From Miscanthus floridulus (Eukaryota; Streptophyta; Magnoliopsida; Poales; Poaceae): 64,000 nucleotides of DNA. The notes under the pieces are model-generated. The model was given only the letters and a program-made list of their open reading frames with translations, was not told the DNA's origin and searched no databases. A program made the position numbers and the translations under genes. Positions 12,070 through 21,007 of this stretch are shown piece after piece (position 1 is the first letter of the stretch; each line of letters begins with the position of its first letter). The stretch lies in the NCBI RefSeq assembly GCF_019320115.1, contig NC_089581.1:11595707-11659706 (forward strand), given 5' to 3'.

Positions 12070-13122
12070 CACTACGTAAGATATGGTTTGTAGGGGCGGT
12101 TGATGGGTATTTGAGCCGCCCTACCAAAAGGTGGCTATAAATCACCAATTTATAGGGGCGGCTGAATATTGAGTCGCCCCGACAAATCAATTTTCAGAAA
12201 TCACGAAAGAATGGGCAAAAAAATAGCAATTTTTTTAATCCTAAGAGGTCCCAACAAGCAGCCACACACACCCACTTTATCGTTGTAATATTTTTTCATG
12301 ATTTTTGCACACTTTGCGTCGGTCGGGATTCTCGCTCGTGCGTAAACTCCTCTACCACTGCACCTCACGATCACTTGTGTCTATAATCCATTTTGGTTCT
12401 CCACATATTATACAAACTGAGCATAAATTGATTGTTTGAGGCCCTAAACTAATTCAAATAAAAAAGTTGTCAGCTACAAAGTTTTATAACTTCTCGAGAT
12501 CTACAACTTTTATTTTGGTAGTTTCTCCATCCGATGTCACTTATAAAATTTGAATTTCAAATTTGAGAAATCCGAACGTAGTTTTCCATGACAAGATGAT
12601 TTCAAATGAGAAAGTTATCAACTACAAAGTTTCATAACTTTTTAAGATCTACAACTTTTATTTTTACTGTTTGCCCATCGGAGGTCGTTTAAAAAATTCA
12701 AATTTCAATTTTCTTACAAATTCAAACGTAGTTTTTCTTGACAAGATAATTTCAAATCAAAACGTTGTCAACTACAAAGTTTCATAACTTTTCGAGATCT
12801 ACAACTTTCATTTTGGTTGTTTCTCCATCCGAGATCATTTACAAAATTTGAATTTTAGTGCTTAATTTTTAATACTCGGCGTCTATTTGGAGGGGCACTT
12901 CAATATTGAGCCGCCCCTACAAATCGGATTTATATGGGCGGCTGAATATAGAGCCGCCCCTACAAATTGGACCATTTGTAGGGGCGGCTGATAACACCGG
13001 CCGCCCCTACAAATCCATTTGTAAGGGCGGCTCATTTGGTAACCATTTGTAGGGGCGGCTCAATATAGAGCCACCCCTACAAAGAAAGGCAGGTGTTACC
13101 ACGAATCGTTTTTGTAGTAGTG
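12070..13122. mobile_element. Non-autonomous CACTA (En/Spm-type) transposon, 1053 bp
   Basis: The element begins CACTACGTAAG and ends with the inverse TTTTTGTAGTAGTG. A 3-bp TSD, ACT, sits at 12067-12069 and 13123-13125. The sub-terminal regions carry many copies of TTTGTAGGGGCGGCT in both orientations, typical of CACTA sub-terminal transposase sites. No transposase reading frame exists, so it would need an enzyme in trans. The orientation of a lost coding region cannot be told. Confidence 0.85.
12470..12860. repeat. About 149-bp tandem repeat inside the CACTA element
   Basis: The phrase CTACAAAGTTT followed by GAGATCTACAACTTT recurs with starts at about 12474, 12622 and 12772, a period of 148-150 bp and some 2.7 imperfect copies. 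This internal array is separate from the sub-terminal GGGGCGGCT motifs. Confidence 0.75.
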
Positions 13123-13306
13123 ACTACTGCATGACTTCTTTTAGGTTTCATAGATGCAGTGCAGAAGATTGGACACATGATCCCGCGTTCCAAAGGGGGC
13201 CTGAAACTGGGTCATACGTATGAATACTACTAGGATATAAGATATAAGAGAAATTACTTGTACATTTGCAAAAAGAAAAGGCTTCATTGTATTAACGGTA
13301 GCTACT

Positions 13307-13825
13307 TTGTATCTGCTCGCTAATCACTTTCCCAACTTCAATGGACACGGAAAACTATCACAAATCACCGTCTTCCCCTTTGATCATTCAGGCATTGTGT
13401 CACCTCACCAACCAAACATTACTATAGATTTGACATATGCCTGGTCAGGCAATTTTGCAACCATGTACAGGCAGTTCTTGAGAGTTGAGACCAGGCAACT
13501 TGTCTAGGGCTTGAACGACCAATGCAAACAAGCCCTAAGTATATATGGTATACCTGGCCATCAAGTAACTCTACTAATTAAGACTATGGTGTTTCTTTAT
13601 CTGCCTTCGGTGCTGCCATGTCTCATCGCCTCACCATTCCTCTCGTGTTTGTACGGAAATTCAAGCCTCAGGACAGCCGCCTCAAACAGATGGGGCACAG
13701 ATCTTGGTGGCAAACTGTCGAAGCTTCACAGCCATGGTTTGCTGATGCCACTCAATCCCAACAAGCTAGCTAGTGACATGTTGAAGCAATGTGGTATTGA
13801 CCTCTCCGCTCCTCCAATGAGCTAG
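13307..13825 (+). pseudogene. Broken gene fragment, unknown protein
   Basis: A single frame runs from 13307 to a stop at 13823-13825, interrupted only by TAG at 13505-13507. The two halves (66 and 104 residues) are otherwise continuous. The text has protein-like composition, with a hydrophobic stretch near the middle (LYLPSVLPCLIASPFLSCLY) and the end CGIDLSAPPMS. No upstream exon or start is evident, so it may be the last exon or exons of a decayed gene. A second, worse copy of its tail lies at 205-541 plus 6597-6920. I do not recognise the family. Confidence 0.4.
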
Positions 13826-14060
13826 TGTTAGTGGTGATATACATAATATAGACAAAGGAACTGTACGTGCAGGATAAAACGAGCATGCAGGCGCACTAGA
13901 GCAAAAGTGTATATAGGCCACTGTTCACCTAGGTTCATGTCGATAGTACTCATAGAACCCATGGTTTCAGTTTAATGATTAACTATTTTGAGATGAAAGC
14001 TTAGCACTACTATATTTACATTTGTCAGAGTCTTATTTGTGTTAAAAAAAGCCCGGTGGG

Positions 14061-14352
14061 TCATTATTGGACGTCTAACTAGTTGATTTGTTTTTTTATA
14101 TGCCATTATTTACATGTTTTTTTAGAATTTCACGGAGCACATGTGTCAAGTCAAGGATCATTATTGGACATCTAACTAGTTGATTTGTTTTTTTATATGC
14201 CATTATTTACATGTTTTTTTTAGAATTACACGGAGCACATTTGCCAAGTCAAAGATCATTATTGGACATCTAACTAGTTGATTTGTTTTTTATATGTCAT
14301 TATTTACATGTTTTTTTAGAATTACATAGAGCACATGTGCCTAGTCAAGGAC
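14061..14352. repeat. 97-98-bp tandem repeat, three copies
   Basis: TCATTATTGGAC followed by CTAACTAGTTGATTTG starts at 14061, 14158 and 14256. Each unit runs through TACATGTTTTTTTAGAATT and CGGAGCACAT. The copies are nearly identical, so the array is recent. It lies just downstream of the pseudogene tail. Confidence 0.88.
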
Positions 14353-14825
14353 TTAACGCGTCCTCCTGACTCAACCCAAGCGCCCCTAGGGTTCAGCAGT
14401 TGTCGTTGCTCCTTGCCCCTCTCCCCTATGTGCTATAAATAAACACTATCGACATGAGTGTTGCTGCTCGATCACATTCCGAACTTGCATGCGTACGTGC
14501 ATGGTAATTTTATATCCTCCAACACTCGATGGAGAGAGGTCAATGCGACATGATATGCATCTATATGGGCATCATTGCCTTGGGATTGAGTGGCATCAGC
14601 AAAATTTGTGTCGGGTCAAAGCCAGTTCTACAGCTCTTTCCTGGTGCTAGCGTAGAGCCTGTGGCTGCTGGTGTCTCTGGCCAGCGGTGGACCGGTCACT
14701 GGCGATGGCTTCATGCGGTCGTACGTCTTGCTGCTTCCATGCCACTCCATAGCTAGGTTGCTTGTTACAGCTGTGGACGCCCTCTGAGCTTGTGTTGTTG
14801 CCTCGTTGGTGCGCTGTTGTTGGAC

Positions 14826-15068
14826 GTATTCCCTCTGTCTCATTAAAAATATCGTGTTTTTTAATTTTTAAACTTTTTGTTTGACCGTTCATTCATTTTA
14901 AATTTTTATATAAATAATAAAATAAATAAATTATTATTAAAATATTTCTAATGATAAAATAAGTTATAATAAAATAAATAATATTTATATAAAAATTTTG
15001 ATTAAGAGGAACGACCGAATAAGAAGTTTAAAAATAAAAAACGACACCTTCAAACGAAGAGAGTTTGA
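14826..15068. mobile_element. Stowaway/Mariner-like MITE, AT-rich foldback
   Basis: It begins with a CCCTCTGTCTCATTAAAAATA-type end and closes with the near inverse (AAAAATAAAAAACGACACC...). Inverted arms around GTTTGACCGTTC and GAACGACCGAA are visible. The AT-rich centre and 'ccctctgtc' end fit grass Stowaway-type MITEs. The exact ends are uncertain. Confidence 0.55.
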
Positions 15069-15246
15069 TTTCCGCAGTGCATGTGGGAGCGTCAGATACT
15101 CAGACGTGGCCCCCGCTATATCGTACACGCATCGTGGAACCTCCAGGCACGCGTTCCCCAATCCCTTACCTTTCGGCGGAAGAGACTTCGACATGATGTG
15201 TGTCTGTCATGCATGCGCGTGGATGGGTGTTCTCTCTTTTGCCCTT

Positions 15247-15520
15247 GGCCCCGTTTAGTTGAGGCCAAAGTTGGCGGCGGCTGAAATGTGCAGGTACTGT
15301 AGCGCACTGTAGTATTTCGTTTGTATTTGGTAATAATTGTCTAATTATTGACTAATTAGACTCAAAACGTTCGTCTCGCAAAATACAACTAAACTGTATA
15401 ATTAGTTTTTGATTTCGTCAACATTTAGTACTCCATGCATGTACCGCAAGTTTGATGTGACGGGGAATCTTCTTTTTGCATAGTGCCAAAGTTTGGATTC
15501 TGGAGTAACTAAACAAGGGC
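15247..15520. mobile_element. MITE of the CTTGTTTAGTT family, copy 1
   Basis: The ends are GGCCCCGTTTAGTT and AACTAAACAAGGGCC. Internally it has the family words ACTGTAGC, GACTAATTAGACTCAAAACGTTCGTCTCGC and CTCCATGCATG. Related copies lie at 15518-16093, 23068-23307 and 29533-29778. hAT membership is an inference. Confidence 0.8.
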
Positions 15521-16093
15521 CTTGTTTAGTTCGCGAAATTTGGATTTTGGCTTTACTGTAGCACCTTCGTTTTTATTTGGTAAATAGTGTCCAAACATTG
15601 ACTAATTAGACTTAAAACGTTCGTCTCGCAATTTCTCACCAAACTGTGCAATTAGTTTTTCTTTTCGTCTACATTTAATGCTCCATGCATGGGCCGCAAA
15701 CATTCGATGTGACAGGTACTGTAGCAACTTTTTGGAAATTGGGTGTTTGGTTCCAGGAACTAATTTTTAGTCCCTGTCACATCGGATGTTTGGACACTAA
15801 TTTGGAGTACTAAATATATTCTAATTACAAAACTAATTACACAGATGGAGACTAATTTACGAGACGAATCTATTAAGCCTAATTAATCCATCATTAGAGT
15901 ATATTTACTGTAGCACCACATTGTCAAATCATGCACTAATTAGGCTTAATAGATTCGTCTCGCAAATTAGTCTCCATCTATGTAATTAGTTTTGTAATTA
16001 AAATATATTTAATACTCCAAATTAGTGTCCAAACATCCGATGTGACAAGGACTAAAAAATAGTCCCTAGAACCAAACACCCCCTAAACAAGGG
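15518..16093. mobile_element. MITE of the CTTGTTTAGTT family, copy 2, abutting copy 1 and split by a foldback MITE
   Basis: It starts GGGCCTTGTTTAGTTCGCG immediately at the end of copy 1 and finishes CTAAACAAGGGC. It carries the same internal words as the other copies. It is interrupted near its 3' end by a long palindromic MITE at 15741-16083. Confidence 0.7.
15741..16083. mobile_element. Long foldback MITE with arms of roughly 160 bp
   Basis: The left arm, GGGTGTTTGGTTCCAGGAAC...TCACATCGGATGTTTGGACAC, is mirrored almost base for base by the right arm, GTGTCCAAACATCCGATGTGACAAGG...GGTTCTAGGG reversed. A short unique centre (about 15900-15930) contains ACTGTAGCACCACA. Transcribed, it would form a near-perfect long hairpin. 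No coding sequence. Confidence 0.82.
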
Positions 16094-16138
16094 CTTTGCG
16101 TGTCCATGCGCGCGTCAGTAAACGTCAGTAAAGGCTTC

Positions 16139-16280
16139 TAAGGCAGCGTTCGGCCGGTCAGAATCGGCTGGTCGGTTGGCTCCTGTTTCTAGCGCAGCGG
16201 TATTTTTTTATAATATTTTAAAATAAACAGTATTTTTAATATAAACAGTAAAATTTTAAGTCCAAACGAACACTGCCTTA
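16139..16280. mobile_element. Short hAT-like MITE, 142 bp
   Basis: The inverted ends are TAAGGCAGCGTTCGG and CCAAACGAACACTGCCTTA, around an AT-rich core with ATAAACAGTATTTTTAATA. The 'GTTCG...CGAAC' end resembles grass hAT-type MITEs such as the one at 33816-33925. Confidence 0.65.
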
Positions 16281-16789
16281 AGTTACGAGAGGCCCAAGTA
16301 CATGAATTGCCTTCGTTGCTCTTCTATGCCTTGTCGTCCGTGGTTAGGAAGAGTGCCTGTGTTTAACTATTATTAATGGAAACTTTAGGTTCTTATATCT
16401 CTGCAAAGATTATTATTTGGGTCTCATGAAACTTATAACGAACTTTCTACTCAACTTTCAACCTCCAGTGTCGCAGTGTACAAGGGAGGCCTTTCGCGGT
16501 CTTTGACCCTATTGCCCGACGATAGTGTGCGTCCCGTTTCCAATGGCGCATCTTAAAGATTTTTTGAGGTTTTTGTGGAATTTGATTTTATTTCGGAGAT
16601 CTTTTCATATTAGTATACTCTACTCTCTGGATGCTTTTATGAGTAACAAAAGATTTTATGGCCAGCTGCAAGGTGGTCGTTTCCCCAATTTTTGTACCTT
16701 GTTTTAACGCTTTAAACACATGAGGGTTTTTTTAAATAAATAGTTGCACCCATTGTGTTGCTTGCTTCTTGAACCCATATGGGTATAAT

Positions 16790-17205
16790 TGGTTGTTTGT
16801 ATTAGCTTTAGCCTGCATTAGACCTTATGCATCACAATCTAAGCCAACGTAAACATAAGCAGTGTGTTGGTGTTTAGTAGTTATTCATAGGCAAAGCCGT
16901 ACTTGATAAAGTTGTGTTTTGTTGTTTATATTTTATTGTTGTATTTATAGTCACCTCCATGTTCCAGTTAGGATCTTATGTTTCTAGTAGAGGTATGGGG
17001 GATGAAAATATTTTATTTTTCTGTACGCATCAACTTGTGTAAATATGCATTGTCTAATACGACCAAATTTAGTGTAGTAGCTAATGCAACATTAGACCTG
17101 CTTTGAGCACTGTGCAAGCTTGCATGGGAGCCTATGCAGGCAACCAAACATGAACAAACTACACTGCACAAGACTAGATGCAGACTAATACAAACAACCA
17201 ATCAG
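16790..17205. mobile_element. MITE with ATTGGTTGTTTGTATTAG inverted ends
   Basis: The left end ATTGGTTGTTTGTATTAGCT is mirrored on the right by CTAATACAAACAACCAATCAG. TGCATTAGACCTTATGCATC on the left likewise finds an imperfect inverse on the right. About 415 bp, no coding sequence. Superfamily not determined. Confidence 0.65.
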
Positions 17206-17766
17206 ATTTTACATGATTAAAGTGTGAAACATGTCGTTCTGCCCTTTTGCATTTGCCATTTATTTATTTGTTAGATGCTAATGTTTTGCAAAGTATATTC
17301 ATTTTGTACTATTCATTCTGGTGACATAAGTCAAGCTCTGCAACTAGATACCAGTTGGAGCAAGGCTTCTCTTTTGTCAGACTGCAGAACAGGAAATGTT
17401 GCACACGACCAAGTAGTTGCATTGCATTATTGAGTGGCATGTTTTTGCAGAAAAATGTTTGAGTCGGAGAACTGCCGGTGGGCTAGTGGGCCGGTGCCTT
17501 GCCGGACTGACGCCAACTAATGGACCAAAACCTCTGTCCACAGTGGCCCATTCCCGGCCCCCGCGTGATTCGGCCTGAGGAGAAAATTCCGACCGTTGCG
17601 CCGCTCAGGTGCGCGAACCGGCTTTTGGCTTTTCCCCAACCTTTTTAAGCCCACGCGCCCTCCCCCGACAGTTGCACTTGCGCTTGCACCCACCCAAAGA
17701 AATTCCCTTCCAGATCCCCTTCCCAACAGGACGCGCACGAGAGACGAAACCGCCGCCACCGCGCCC
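17206..17766. promoter_or_regulatory. Upstream region of the 210-aa membrane protein gene
   Basis: Composition shifts from AT-rich to GC-rich at about 17450. A weak TATA-like CCTTTTTAAGCCC lies near 17640, about 125 bases before the chosen ATG. In-frame codons upstream of 17767 are open back to 17596 but look like 5' leader, not protein. Confidence 0.35.
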
Positions 17767-18399
17767 ATGGCCGACTCCGGCGCCCTCGTCGTCACGGAGG
17801 CGTGGCAGCAGCAGCCGCTGAGCCAGATCGCGGAGAGCGGGACGCACCGGCTGCTGCTCAAGCAGTGGGTCAAGGAGGAGGACCTGCTGGCGCGCCGCGT
17901 CGAGCTGCGGGAGGCCCGCCTCGACGGCGCCCGCAAGGAGATCGCCTTCCTCTACTGCGCCTTCTTCGCCTTCCACGCCGCCTCCGTCCTGCTCCTCTTC
18001 CTCTCCTCATCCGCTTCCTCCGGCTCCGCCTCCGCCTCGACGGCGGCTTGCAGGCGGTCCTGGATCCCATGCCTCGTCTCGTTGCTCTCCTCGCTCGCCA
18101 TGCTCTGGGCGCTGCGGTACAAGTCCGACACGGAGGCCGTCCTGGAGCGCCTGCTCGCGCGGGAGCGCGAGGACGCGCTGCTCCTCGCCAGGTGCGTCTC
18201 CGAGCTCAAGCGCAAGGGCGTCCACTTCGACCTGCTCAAGGAGGTGGACGCGCTGCGCAGGGCCAAGAGCCTCCGCGTCGAGGCCAAGGGCGGCGCCGAC
18301 AGGCCCAGGAGGTGGCAGGCCAGGGACCTCGCCGTCGTCGCGCTCTTCGCCGCCGCCTGCGGGGTGCTCGTGCTCACCAGGTTCCTGCTCTGCAATTAG
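17767..18399 (+). CDS. Three-helix membrane protein with coiled coil, 210 aa, function unknown
   Basis: This is a single-exon gene. I chose the ATG at 17767 (context GCGCCCATGG, product MADSGALVV...) over the in-frame ATG at 17596, because the upstream stretch is proline- and arginine-rich leader-like sequence with no recognisable domain. Residues 30-58 form a charged amphipathic helix. Hydrophobic segments lie at about 59-80, 98-116 and 188-208. Residues 120-172 are rich in Leu, Glu, Arg and Lys and look coiled-coil. The last helix sits at the C-terminus, as in a tail-anchored protein. GC content is very high at third positions, usual for grass genes of this type. It resembles plant-specific proteins of unknown function; I cannot give a reaction or pathway. 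Confidence 0.85.
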   Translation: MADSGALVVTEAWQQQPLSQIAESGTHRLLLKQWVKEEDLLARRVELREARLDGARKEIAFLYCAFFAFHAASVLLLFLSSSASSGSASASTAACRRSWIPCLVSLLSSLAMLWALRYKSDTEAVLERLLAREREDALLLARCVSELKRKGVHFDLLKEVDALRRAKSLRVEAKGGADRPRRWQARDLAVVALFAAACGVLVLTRFLLCN

Positions 18400-18580
18400 C
18401 CAAGATTGCATTGCAGGTTGGGTGGGGAGGGATCGGATCATCGCGTGCTCATTTGCCTACTTGGCCTTGTTCTTGATAACCGACGTGACATTGCTGGATG
18501 AGGCGCACTGTTCCTTCTCGGCAGAACTGTTTGTTCTGCGAATTTTGGTGTTGGGTTTTGTCTGTTTGTAATAACAATGA
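18400..18580 (+). other. 3' UTR of the 210-aa membrane protein gene
   Basis: The sequence after the stop turns T- and A-rich, with TTTGTAATAACAATGAAAGG near 18565 as a plausible polyadenylation region. Extent is inferred from composition. Confidence 0.45.
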
Positions 18581-18745
18581 AAGGATTTGATGTGTCAGGT
18601 TTAGTTTCTTTGCGTTTCTTCTGATTGTAACAGAGAGCAAATGCTCTCCGTATTATGAATTGATGATGATACGAATATGATGTTAATGCCTTTCTTGGTC
18701 TAAAACTTAGGATTTTGTTTACTGAGAAATTCGTACTTGTTTCTG
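18575..18745. repeat. Direct duplication, copy A (3' UTR region)
   Basis: This copy runs from GAAAGGATTTGATGTGTCAGG through GATGATGATACGAATATGATG to GGTCTAAAACTTAGGATTTTG. It matches copy B at about 18950-19029 continued at 19438-19530. The spacing is about 370 bp, so a part of the gene's 3' region was tandemly duplicated. Confidence 0.75.
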
Positions 18746-18949
18746 CACACGATCCTTGAGAGTTTCCCAGTTTATTTTGCAGATGGAAGTGGTAATCTCG
18801 TTCTGAAAATAGGAAATGAACTTGTGATTAGAGAGTGCAGGGCATTTTGGTTTTCTCACTGTCTTGTGAACCATTATCCCGAATGCTGCCATCCGCCCAA
18901 CTTCAGAGTTCAGACGGAAGTTAACAGCAATTAAGCAAGCTTTGCAGAA

Positions 18950-19530
18950 GGAAAGAATTTGATGTGTCACGTTTTATTTCTCTCTTTGCGTTTCCTCTGA
19001 TTATAACAGTATTATGATGATACGAATATTTTTTTCGAACTAGGGATTCACCCCATTTCCATTGCATACGCCCGGAAATACAGCAGAGTTTTTAGGACAG
19101 TTTCAGAGTTCTAGACAGAAGAACAATGCAGAACAGGCTATAAAGTTTGAACTACACTGCCAGAAAAACAATCCAGCTAACGATAGCTATTGCTAACAAA
19201 AACATCTCAACAGAGTTGAGGCGGGCAGCTTCCCAAGTCTTGCCACCATCGCCATCTTGCAGCATGCTGGGCTGACCGACAGCTCGACGCTTCTTGGACA
19301 GCAGCTGCACCGCAATCTTGAACATAGTGTCCACGCCTTGGACCAGCGTTTCCTTGTCCATCTCTTTCTGAAGACCTGCCCAGAATGTCATGAGCGCACA
19401 GGCATGACAAACAATCTCTATAGGATTGTGGAATTTCTTATGATGATACGAATATGATGTTAATCTCTTTCTTGGTCTAAAACTTAGTAATTTGTTTACT
19501 GTGGAAGTCATAATTTGTGCTTCTGATGGA
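18950..19530. repeat. Direct duplication, copy B, split by a retroposed insert
   Basis: GAAAGAATTTGATGTGTCACG starts the copy, which is interrupted at 19030 and resumes after the insert with GATGTTAATCTCTTTCTTGG and GGTCTAAAACTTAG. The insert at 19030-19437 arrived after the duplication, because copy A lacks it. Confidence 0.75.
19030..19437 (-). pseudogene. 5'-truncated retrocopy of an mRNA, or a LINE-mobilised segment
   Basis: The 408-bp insert is flanked by an 18-bp direct repeat (TTATGATGATACGAATAT) at 19012-19029 and 19438-19455, and ends on the minus strand in a short A run next to TTCG. This is what L1-type target-primed reverse transcription leaves. On the minus strand a frame open from the insertion edge to the stop at 19152-19154 encodes about 94 residues: a Cys/Trp-containing start (VCHACALMTFW), a Lys-rich middle and a C-terminal hydrophobic helix (MFLLAIAIVSWIVFLAV) like a tail anchor. 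About 120 bases of 3' UTR follow. There is no intron. The parent gene is not in this window and I do not recognise the protein. A captured exon carried by a LINE is an alternative. Confidence 0.6.
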
Positions 19531-19561
19531 AACTGGAAATTTTTCGTGTTATTGTAGTGCA

Positions 19562-20185
19562 CTATTTTGGTTTTCTTCTTATCTTGTGAACAAGGTTAGA
19601 AAACGTTTTCCATGGCTGCGCCTATTATGTTCCCAACATTTCAAGAGATAGAGGTGCTCCTATCTCATCTCCTACACCTATTACTTTTATAAAATCTCCT
19701 AAAAACAACCTCCTTTCTCATCATAAAACAACCCTCCTCCCCTATCCTGAAAGAAATCTAGGAAACAAGTCTTATATCCTAAATTGATTTTAAAGTACTC
19801 TCTAAAACAATTTATAGAAGATGTGATATAAGAGATCTGGTGGAGATGCTCAGCATTAGTTGATTGCAATCTTGAAACACACATACAGCCTGCAGGAGTC
19901 AGGACAGTTTGGAACACAAGACAATTCTACTGCATTGCATTTGGTCTTTGCTTGCTTACAGAGATATAAACTGTGATTGCAATCATATCACAACATCCAC
20001 ACACCATCACCGATCATTCCCTCCCCCTCATAACAATGAACAATCTTTAGAGACAAGCACAGACTCGGTCTCAATTTACACCCTCAACACGGCCTGGACG
20101 AAATTAAAGAAGAAAGAATAAATCCAACATCACCACCAAGACACATGCAGTAGTAGCTAGAACGAATGTCGAGTCTGAATCTCAA
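19562..20185 (-). other. Intergenic and probable 3' UTR of the 73-aa membrane protein gene
   Basis: No open frame of interest. The part nearest 20185 is probably the 3' UTR of the minus-strand gene, whose stop is at 20186-20188. The remainder shows no element ends that I can define. Confidence 0.4.
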
Positions 20186-20407
20186 TCAGACGGCCTCGGG
20201 CCCTTGTTTCTTGGCGTGGAACGGCTCAGGCTGCGGCGAGGAGACTCCAACGACGCCCGGCGGCGGCAGCGGCGTGCCGTAGATCTGCGCGCCGACGCCT
20301 GTCCGCATCTCCTCCCGGCCCCTGTGCTTGCCGAGGAAGTAGCAGCCGAAGCCGAGCAGGATGGAGAGGAAGATGAAGGGCAGGGAGATCACCAGCACGA
20401 ACCCCAT
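20186..20407 (-). CDS. Small single-pass membrane protein, 73 aa
   Basis: One exon on the minus strand, ATG at 20407-20405, stop at 20188-20186. The N-terminus is a strong hydrophobic helix (residues 3-26: FVLVISLPFIFLSILLGFGC), directly followed by a Lys/Arg-rich patch (GKHRGREEMRTG). A Pro/Gly-rich soluble tail then contains QIYGTPLPPPG. The layout, an N-terminal signal anchor with a short proline-rich tail, is shared by small plant proteins of unknown function. A TATA-like CTATTTAG lies at 20550-20543, about 135 bases upstream on this strand, in a GC-rich promoter. Third-position GC is high, which supports coding. No biochemical role can be given. Confidence 0.75.
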   Translation of the reverse strand: MGFVLVISLPFIFLSILLGFGCYFLGKHRGREEMRTGVGAQIYGTPLPPPGVVGVSSPQPEPFHAKKQGPEAV

Positions 20408-20542
20408 GTCCTCTCTTATCGTCTGGCTCCTGCCTGAAGTCGCAGGGGAAGGATGTGGAGCGAGAGAAGCAAAAAGGAGCAGAGATGCTTTGAAGCTTTG
20501 CTTTGCTTTGGGACTTGGGAGGGAAGATGAGGCGGGGGTGAG

Positions 20543-20550
20543 CTAAATAG
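20543..20550 (-). promoter_or_regulatory. TATA-like box of the 73-aa membrane protein gene
   Basis: CTATTTAG on the minus strand between GC-rich flanks, 136 bases before the ATG. This is a plausible distance for a 100-base 5' UTR. Motif-based only. Confidence 0.4.
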
Positions 20551-20967
20551 GCGGCGCAGACAATGGAAGCTGCAGGAGAATCCTAGGGAAGGAGGCGGCC
20601 GGGCTGCTGCAGCTGGAAGAGAAGAAGCTTGTGGAGTGTGCTAGCTACTGTCTGTCAGCGTAGCGGCGGGTGACCGTTGGAGAGGGCTGGAGGGGAGCTG
20701 GCCTGGAGCGGAGGCAACGGTCGAGTGACGAATGCCCCGTGCCGTACTTCTGACCTTCTCTTCATCCGTGGTAGCATGTTCCACGTGAGCATTTGATATT
20801 ACGGTTCAGCAGCAAAATGTTTCATCTCTACTGTGCTCCCTTATAAATTAGTACTCATCAAAGCTTAAGAGGAGAAACTAGAGATGAAAGATAACCTGTT
20901 TTTCTAGATCCTTCACTGAAAGTGACTATAAAACTATATGAGAATCAGGTGGGGATCGGTTTATTAG

Positions 20968-20968
<1 letters not shown>

Positions 20969-21004
<36 letters not shown>
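20969..21004. repeat. Poly-C run of 36 bases
   Basis: An uninterrupted run of 36 C between TTATTAGA and TAACTTG. See the second run at 50206-50240. Such runs are rare and error-prone in sequencing, so the true length is uncertain. Confidence 0.9.

Positions 21005-21007
<3 letters not shown>

Noticed and set aside
14061..14352. Possible CRISPR-like array
   Set aside because: The 97-98-bp units are contiguous tandem repeats without unique spacers, in a plant nuclear genome.
17802..18476. 224-codon plus-strand and 147-codon minus-strand frames
   Set aside because: Shadows of the 210-aa membrane protein gene caused by its high GC content.
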